Positions 60,057 through 64,000 of a stretch of DNA of 64,000 bases are shown here, piece after piece; position 1 is the stretch's first letter; each line of letters opens with the position of its first letter. The stretch is taken from the NCBI RefSeq assembly GCF_021245725.1, contig NZ_JAJGSX010000011.1, forward strand, positions 62,001-126,000. The letters run 5' to 3'. The position numbers were made by a program, and so were the translations under genes. Source of the DNA: Pseudonocardia sp. TRM90224 (GTDB taxonomy: Bacteria > Actinomycetota > Actinomycetes > Mycobacteriales > Pseudonocardiaceae). The notes beneath the pieces were generated by a model. The model was not told the origin of the DNA. It worked only from the letters and a program-made list of their open reading frames with translations, and made no database searches.

Positions 60057-60119
60057 CGTCGACAACGACGTTCTGGCTGTTTGTGAGCGCTAACAACAGC
60101 CAAAACGTCGTTGTCGACG
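60057..60119. repeat. Intergenic palindrome, family C copy 3
   Basis: Arms identical to C1 (CGTCGACAACGACGTT, 60057-60072; complement 60104-60119), extended inward by TGGCTGTT / AACAGCCA. Ends the transporter-tdm-tmm operon. Confidence 0.88.
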
Positions 60120-60160
60120 CCAATGCGGGCGCGTGAGCGCTGGCTGGCACGATCCCGGGT

Positions 60161-61819
60161 ATGGCAGTGGCACGGGCGGGTCGGATGTTCGGCCTGCTGG
60201 CCGTGCTGGTGCCGACCGCGCTGGTCGCTTGGCACGGCTCGCTCTACGGCAGCTGGATCGTCGACGACGCCGGCGTCACGTTCGCCTACGCGCGCTCGAT
60301 CGCGACGGGCGCCGGCGCAGTGCCGCAGCCGGGCGCCGGGCCGGTCGAGGCGTTCACCAGCCCGGTGTGGCTCGCGATGCACGTCGTCGGCCGGTGGTTG
60401 GGGCTGTTCGACCGCGGGACGTGGTTCGGCGTGCCCGACTACGTCGCGTTCCCGAAGGCGCTCGGGCTGCTCACGGCGGCGCTTGTGTTCGCCGGCTTCC
60501 ACCGCGCGGCGAAGGCGGTCACGAGCCGGCCGGCGGTCGTGACGCTCGTTGCGGGGGTGCTGCTCGCGGCCGTGCCGTCGTTCGTGGTGTGGACGCTGTC
60601 CGGGCTGGAGAACGGCCTGCTCGCGGCGGCCGCGGTGTGGCTGGTGGCGCTGATGCTGCCGGCGGTCGTGGAGGGCCGGCTGCTGACGCCGCGGGTTGCG
60701 GTGGGGTGCGGGCTATTGGCCGCGCTCGCCGCGCTGACCAGGGCGGACGGTGTCGTGTTCGTGGCGGCGTACCCGCTGGTTGCGCTCGGGCTCATGCGCC
60801 GCGGGGAGCTGCGAGGGATCACCCGGGCGGTCGGGATCTCGCTCGGGGCGTTCGCCGTGCCGATCGCGATCTGCGCGGTGTGGCGGCTCGTGACGTTCGG
60901 GAGCGTCTTGCCCAGCCAGGCCGTCACCGACATGCAGGGCCTGCCCGACGTCGGCGCGGCCGTCGCGTGGTTCGACCTGGTCGGCTACCTCCCCTGGCCG
61001 CTCGTCGTCGCCGCGGTGGTGGTCGTCGGCGTGGCCGTGGTGCACCGCTCGGCCGCCGCCCTCCCTGCCCGTCGGCCGCTGGGTGCCGTGCTGGTGCCGT
61101 TCGGGCTGGCCGGGCTGGCCTTCTTGCTCCTGCACCCGGACTGGATGGAGCACCTCCGCTACGCCACCTCGATCTGGGCGGTGGGCGCGCTGCTCATCGT
61201 GCTCTGCGCGCTACGGGTGATCGCGATCGTGCGGGCGCGGCGGGCCGTGTTCGTCGGCGGCGGGGTCGCCGTCGCTGCTGCGGTGGTCGCGTCGGCACCC
61301 GCGATGGTCGGATCAGCGCTCGACTTCGGCGACTACCCGTCCGCGCCCATCTGCGTCGCCGTCGAGCAGACCGGCCGGACGGTGAACGCGTACGAGGCCG
61401 TCGTCGCAGCCTCGGGGCCGACGCTGCTGGGTCCCGACCTCGGTGCCGCGGCGCTCACCAGCACGTCGCGGATCGTCGACATCGGCGGGACCGCGGACCC
61501 GCGCATCGCCGACTTCTGGGAGCGCGAGGACCGCACGGCGTTCGCCGAGTACGTCTTCGCGACCGTGCGCCCGACGTTCATCAAGGGCTCCGAGTACACG
61601 ATGTCCGATTCCGGGCTCGCAGCCGACCCGCGGCTGGAGCGCGACTACGCCGAGATCGCGTCGGACAAGGACCTGACCGACTGGGTCCGACGCGACGCCC
61701 TCCGCACCCCCACCCAGCTCGACGAGCTGACCACACTCGCCGAGAGCACCCTCCAACCGGCCGTCGACGACGCCAAGAACGCCGGCAGCGCGTCCTGCGG
61801 CGACCGCCTCACCCCCTGA
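60161..61819 (+). CDS. GT-C fold glycosyltransferase-like membrane protein
   Basis: 552 residues, about ten helices. Early loop SWIVDDAGVTFAYARSIATG with VEAFTSPVWL is the acidic Asp-Asp loop pattern of ArnT/AftB-like transferases (WxxDDAxIxxRYA...EGxTN/SPLW). A soluble C-terminal domain follows the last helix (FGDYPSAPICVAVEQTGR...). Probably uses a decaprenyl-phosphate sugar to modify cell-wall glycans. Its link to the amine cluster is not evident. ATG start 41 bp after palindrome C3. Confidence 0.82.
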   Translation: MAVARAGRMFGLLAVLVPTALVAWHGSLYGSWIVDDAGVTFAYARSIATGAGAVPQPGAGPVEAFTSPVWLAMHVVGRWLGLFDRGTWFGVPDYVAFPKALGLLTAALVFAGFHRAAKAVTSRPAVVTLVAGVLLAAVPSFVVWTLSGLENGLLAAAAVWLVALMLPAVVEGRLLTPRVAVGCGLLAALAALTRADGVVFVAAYPLVALGLMRRGELRGITRAVGISLGAFAVPIAICAVWRLVTFGSVLPSQAVTDMQGLPDVGAAVAWFDLVGYLPWPLVVAAVVVVGVAVVHRSAAALPARRPLGAVLVPFGLAGLAFLLLHPDWMEHLRYATSIWAVGALLIVLCALRVIAIVRARRAVFVGGGVAVAAAVVASAPAMVGSALDFGDYPSAPICVAVEQTGRTVNAYEAVVAASGPTLLGPDLGAAALTSTSRIVDIGGTADPRIADFWEREDRTAFAEYVFATVRPTFIKGSEYTMSDSGLAADPRLERDYAEIASDKDLTDWVRRDALRTPTQLDELTTLAESTLQPAVDDAKNAGSASCGDRLTP

Positions 61820-61887
61820 CTTCCCCACCGTTTTGCCAACCTGCACACCGTTTTGGGTGTGCAAGTTGGCAAAACGGTGGGGAACTT
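61818..61887. repeat. Intergenic palindrome, family B copy 5
   Basis: Core TTCCCCACCGTTTTG / CAAAACGGTGGGGAA with inner arms GCCAACCTGCACACC / GGGTGTGCAAGTTGGC. Begins within the glycosyltransferase stop codon and ends 4 bp before the convergent iclR stop. Confidence 0.9.
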
Positions 61888-61891
61888 CGGG

Positions 61892-62644
61892 TCAGGTGAG
61901 CTCGGTGAGGGTCGCCGCGTGGGCGGTCATGGCGGGGAGGGCGGCCTGCATCTCGCCGGGGCCGAAGCGGGCGGCCGGGCCCTGGACGCCGAGCACGGCC
62001 GTCAGCGTGCCCGCGGTGTCGCGCACGGGCACGGCGACGGCGTTGAGATCCTCCTCGCGCTCGCCGACGGCCTGTGCCCACCCGGCCGCGCGCACGCGCT
62101 CGACCTCGCCCGCCAGCTCCACCCGGTCGACGACGGTGCGCGCGGTGAAGCGGCTCAGCTCGCCCTCGGGCAGCCGCCCGCCCCAGGCGAGGAAGACCTT
62201 CCCGGCCGCCGTCGCGTGCGCGACGCTGTTGCGCCCGATATGCGCGACGCTGCGTACGGACTGAGGGCTCTGCACGAAGTCGAAGGTCAGCAGGTCGTGC
62301 GTGCCGGGGAGGGAGAGCGTTGCCGTCTCGCCGGTGGTCGCGGTGAGCTCGGTGAGCACCGAGCGGGCCATCCCGCGCAGGTCGAGGGTCTCCCGCGCGG
62401 CGCCGGCCAGCTGCAGGATGCGCATGCCGAGCCGGTAGCGCCCGGTGGCCGGCAGGTGCTGCACGAGCCCTGCCGTGGCGAGAGTGGACAGCAGCCGGGA
62501 GATGCTGCTGACGTTGACGCCGGTGCGTCGTGCGATCTCGTTGGTGCCCAGCTCGGAGCGGGCCTCGGCGAGTGTGTCGAGCACGTCGATGGCCCGCTGG
62601 ACCGATCCCACCTGACGAGCCGCTGGCCGGCCGGTGCGCGCCAT
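61892..62644 (-). CDS. IclR family transcriptional regulator (copy 2)
   Basis: 250 residues, same length and co-linear with the IclR at 38068 (shared stretches LGTNEIARRTG, PATGRYRLG, DFVQSP-SVRSV, GKVFLAW). Winged HTH about 15-75; effector domain to the end. Divergent from an FAD-dependent amine oxidase whose start lies 67 bp away. Likely senses a methylated amine or amino acid (inference). Confidence 0.92.
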   Translation of the reverse strand: MARTGRPAARQVGSVQRAIDVLDTLAEARSELGTNEIARRTGVNVSSISRLLSTLATAGLVQHLPATGRYRLGMRILQLAGAARETLDLRGMARSVLTELTATTGETATLSLPGTHDLLTFDFVQSPQSVRSVAHIGRNSVAHATAAGKVFLAWGGRLPEGELSRFTARTVVDRVELAGEVERVRAAGWAQAVGEREEDLNAVAVPVRDTAGTLTAVLGVQGPAARFGPGEMQAALPAMTAHAATLTELT

Positions 62645-62671
62645 AGTAGTGTCACTCCCAGCAGTGGAGAT

Positions 62672-62697
62672 GGTATTGCCCGTAGGGAAATGATACC
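62672..62697. promoter_or_regulatory. Imperfect palindrome between iclR2 and FAD oxidase
   Basis: GGTAT...ATACC flanks (62672-62676, 62693-62697) around TTGCCCGTAGGGAA (62676-62689). The TTGCCC half resembles GTTGCCC of the iclR1 operator. Centre of a 67-bp divergent spacer, so a likely operator. Confidence 0.4.
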
Positions 62698-62711
62698 CGA
62701 GGGGGAGCCGG

Positions 62712-64000
62712 ATGTCCCAGCACGCTCGCTTCGTGATCATCGGCGCCGGAATCCACGGACTGTCGACGGCCTGGCACCTCGCGCGCCGCCTGCGCGCAGC
62801 CGGCGGCAACGGATCCGACGTCCTCGTGCTCGACAAGACCGCCATCGGCGCCGGCGCGTCCGGCGTGGCCTGCGGGGTCGTGCGCAACAACTACTTCCAA
62901 CCCGCGATGCGGGAGCTGATGGCGCACTCGGTGGGGGTGTGGGAGTCCGATCCGGAGGCGTTCGCCTACCACGGCGTCGGCTACATCCAGGCCGCGCCGG
63001 AGGTGATGCGCGCCGACGTCGAGCAGATCTACGCCGAGCAGCAGGCCATCGGCTACCCGTCGGAGCTCGTGGTGGGGGAGCAGGCCTGCCGCGAGTACAT
63101 GACGGCGATGTTCTCCGACTGGAAGGCGCCCGGCATCACCGCCGTGCTGCACGAGAAGCGCGGTGGCTACGCCAACAACGTGGCATCGCTGAAGGGGCTC
63201 GCCGCGAAGGCCGAGGCGGAGGGCGTGCAGATCCGGACCGGCGTGCGCGTCACGGACCTCACCCTGAAGCGAGGCCGGGTCTTCGCCATCGAGACCGACC
63301 AGGGCGACATCTCGTGCGAGCAGCTGATCGTCGCGGTCGGCCCGTGGATCCGCGACATCTGGTCGATGCTCGAGATGCCCGACCGCATCCCCGTCACCGG
63401 ACCGGACGGCACCGTGCACCCCGACCGCCCGATGTGGACGTACTGGGCGCTGCAGGAAGGTGTGCTGGAGGTCGACCCCAACACGTTCGTCGACAACGGC
63501 GGCGGCATGCCGCCGGTGCTGCACGTCGACTCCGACCAGCCGCTGTACGACGACACCGACGGCAGCTTGATCACCGACGAGCTGTGGGGCATCTACTACA
63601 AGCCCGACTTCTCCTTCGGCGGTGTGCAGGGCGGTGCGTCACCCGTGGAGGTCCGCCGCCCGGCCGGGCAGGTCGAGGTCGACCCGTACGGCCCGCACAG
63701 CCCCGAGTTCACCGTCGGCGACGACTTCGTGCGCATGTGGACCTCGGCGCTGGCGCACTGCCACGGTCGTTTCGAAGGCACGCGCGCGCTCTACCGCGAC
63801 GAGCCCTCCGGCGGCATCGGCGCGTTCACGCCCGACAGCTTCCCGGTGTTCGACGTCGTCGGCGAGAACGCGTACGTGATCGCCGACTCCAACCACGGCT
63901 ACAAGATGATCGGGGTCGGCGAGCTGGTGGCCGGCGAGGTGATGGGGGAGCGCAGCGCATTGCTGGAACCGTTCCGGCTCTCCCGCTACGAGACGGGCGA
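62712..64000 (+). CDS. FAD-dependent oxidoreductase (DAO/sarcosine-oxidase-like), 3' end beyond window
   Basis: At least 429 residues, still open at the window edge. N-terminus MSQHARFVIIGAGIHGLSTAWHLA gives the FAD motif. VLDKTAIGAGASGVACGVVRNNYFQP follows, and near the end GGIGAFTPDSFPVFDVVGENAYVIADSNHGYKMIGVGELVAGE, the FAD-closing segment of the DAO family. Divergent from iclR2. Candidate substrates are sarcosine, dimethylglycine or another N-methyl compound. Different enough from the SoxB protein at 47786 to be a separate lineage. The C-terminal tail is missing, so full length is unknown. Confidence 0.88.
   Translation, partial: MSQHARFVIIGAGIHGLSTAWHLARRLRAAGGNGSDVLVLDKTAIGAGASGVACGVVRNNYFQPAMRELMAHSVGVWESDPEAFAYHGVGYIQAAPEVMRADVEQIYAEQQAIGYPSELVVGEQACREYMTAMFSDWKAPGITAVLHEKRGGYANNVASLKGLAAKAEAEGVQIRTGVRVTDLTLKRGRVFAIETDQGDISCEQLIVAVGPWIRDIWSMLEMPDRIPVTGPDGTVHPDRPMWTYWALQEGVLEVDPNTFVDNGGGMPPVLHVDSDQPLYDDTDGSLITDELWGIYYKPDFSFGGVQGGASPVEVRRPAGQVEVDPYGPHSPEFTVGDDFVRMWTSALAHCHGRFEGTRALYRDEPSGGIGAFTPDSFPVFDVVGENAYVIADSNHGYKMIGVGELVAGEVMGERSALLEPFRLSRYETG

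Noticed and set aside
1..64000. tRNA, rRNA, riboswitch, transposase, integrase or attachment sites
   Set aside because: No cloverleaf, rRNA-like conserved segment, glycine/SAM/cobalamin aptamer or recombinase gene could be recognised by eye; a covariance-model search would be decisive.

Overview
The window is very GC-rich (third codon positions almost always G or C, frequent GTG/TTG starts). It carries actinobacterial hallmarks: a nitrate/sulfonate-sensing (conservon-type) kinase, a GT87 mannosyltransferase, an IdeR-type iron box, Tat lipoproteins and IclR regulators. I infer an actinomycete, plausibly Pseudonocardiales; the sequence alone does not fix the genus. No rRNA, tRNA, CRISPR, transposase or phage gene was seen, and no gene-free gap exceeds 300 bp.

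Layout. (i) 0-11.2 kb: 3' end of an MFS exporter; then an S66 LD-carboxypeptidase, a DUF2268 metalloprotease, a Dpp-type peptide ABC transporter (fused ATPases, membrane-anchored binding protein) and, divergently, an M55 D-aminopeptidase, an M20 peptidase and a ketopantoate-reductase-family enzyme. This looks like a (D-)peptide scavenging module. (ii) 11.3-18.3 kb: NarL-type two-component pair, GT-C glycosyltransferases, VanZ, an ECF sigma factor with a SnoaL tail and a DHFR-like reductase. (iii) 18.4-31.8 kb: a Liv-type ABC operon with a Tat-exported binding protein, a large orphan conservon-type kinase, and a branched-chain 2-oxoacid dehydrogenase operon (E1 alpha, E1 beta, very long E2; no E3). 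(iv) 31.9-33.4 kb: secreted GH12 glucanase and an iron-boxed heme oxygenase.

(v) 33.5-64 kb: the most interesting part, a methylated-amine island. An OpuC-type betaine importer, C-N hydrolase, IclR regulator and betaine-homocysteine methyltransferase lie on the left. In the centre are an APC permease, an unknown 163-aa protein, the three N-methylglutamate synthase genes, gamma-glutamylmethylamide synthetase (GSIII) and a divergent XRE-cupin regulator, then sarcosine-oxidase/N-methylglutamate-dehydrogenase genes with a SoxA-SoxG fusion and formate-THF ligase. On the right are a Cys-rich 62-aa peptide, an EamA transporter, two tiny conserved-looking ORFs, TMAO demethylase (Tdm) and trimethylamine monooxygenase (Tmm). 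A second IclR regulator and a cut-off FAD amine oxidase close the window. Together these can convert TMA to TMAO to DMA + formaldehyde, and methylamine to gamma-glutamylmethylamide to N-methylglutamate to glutamate + methylene-THF. The DMA monooxygenase step is not in the window.

Three families of intergenic palindromes (A, 59 bp; B, about 70 bp; C, about 62 bp; 12 copies) sit at gene ends. All seven convergent gene pairs have one and no divergent pair does. Short tandem repeats straddle three stop/start junctions.
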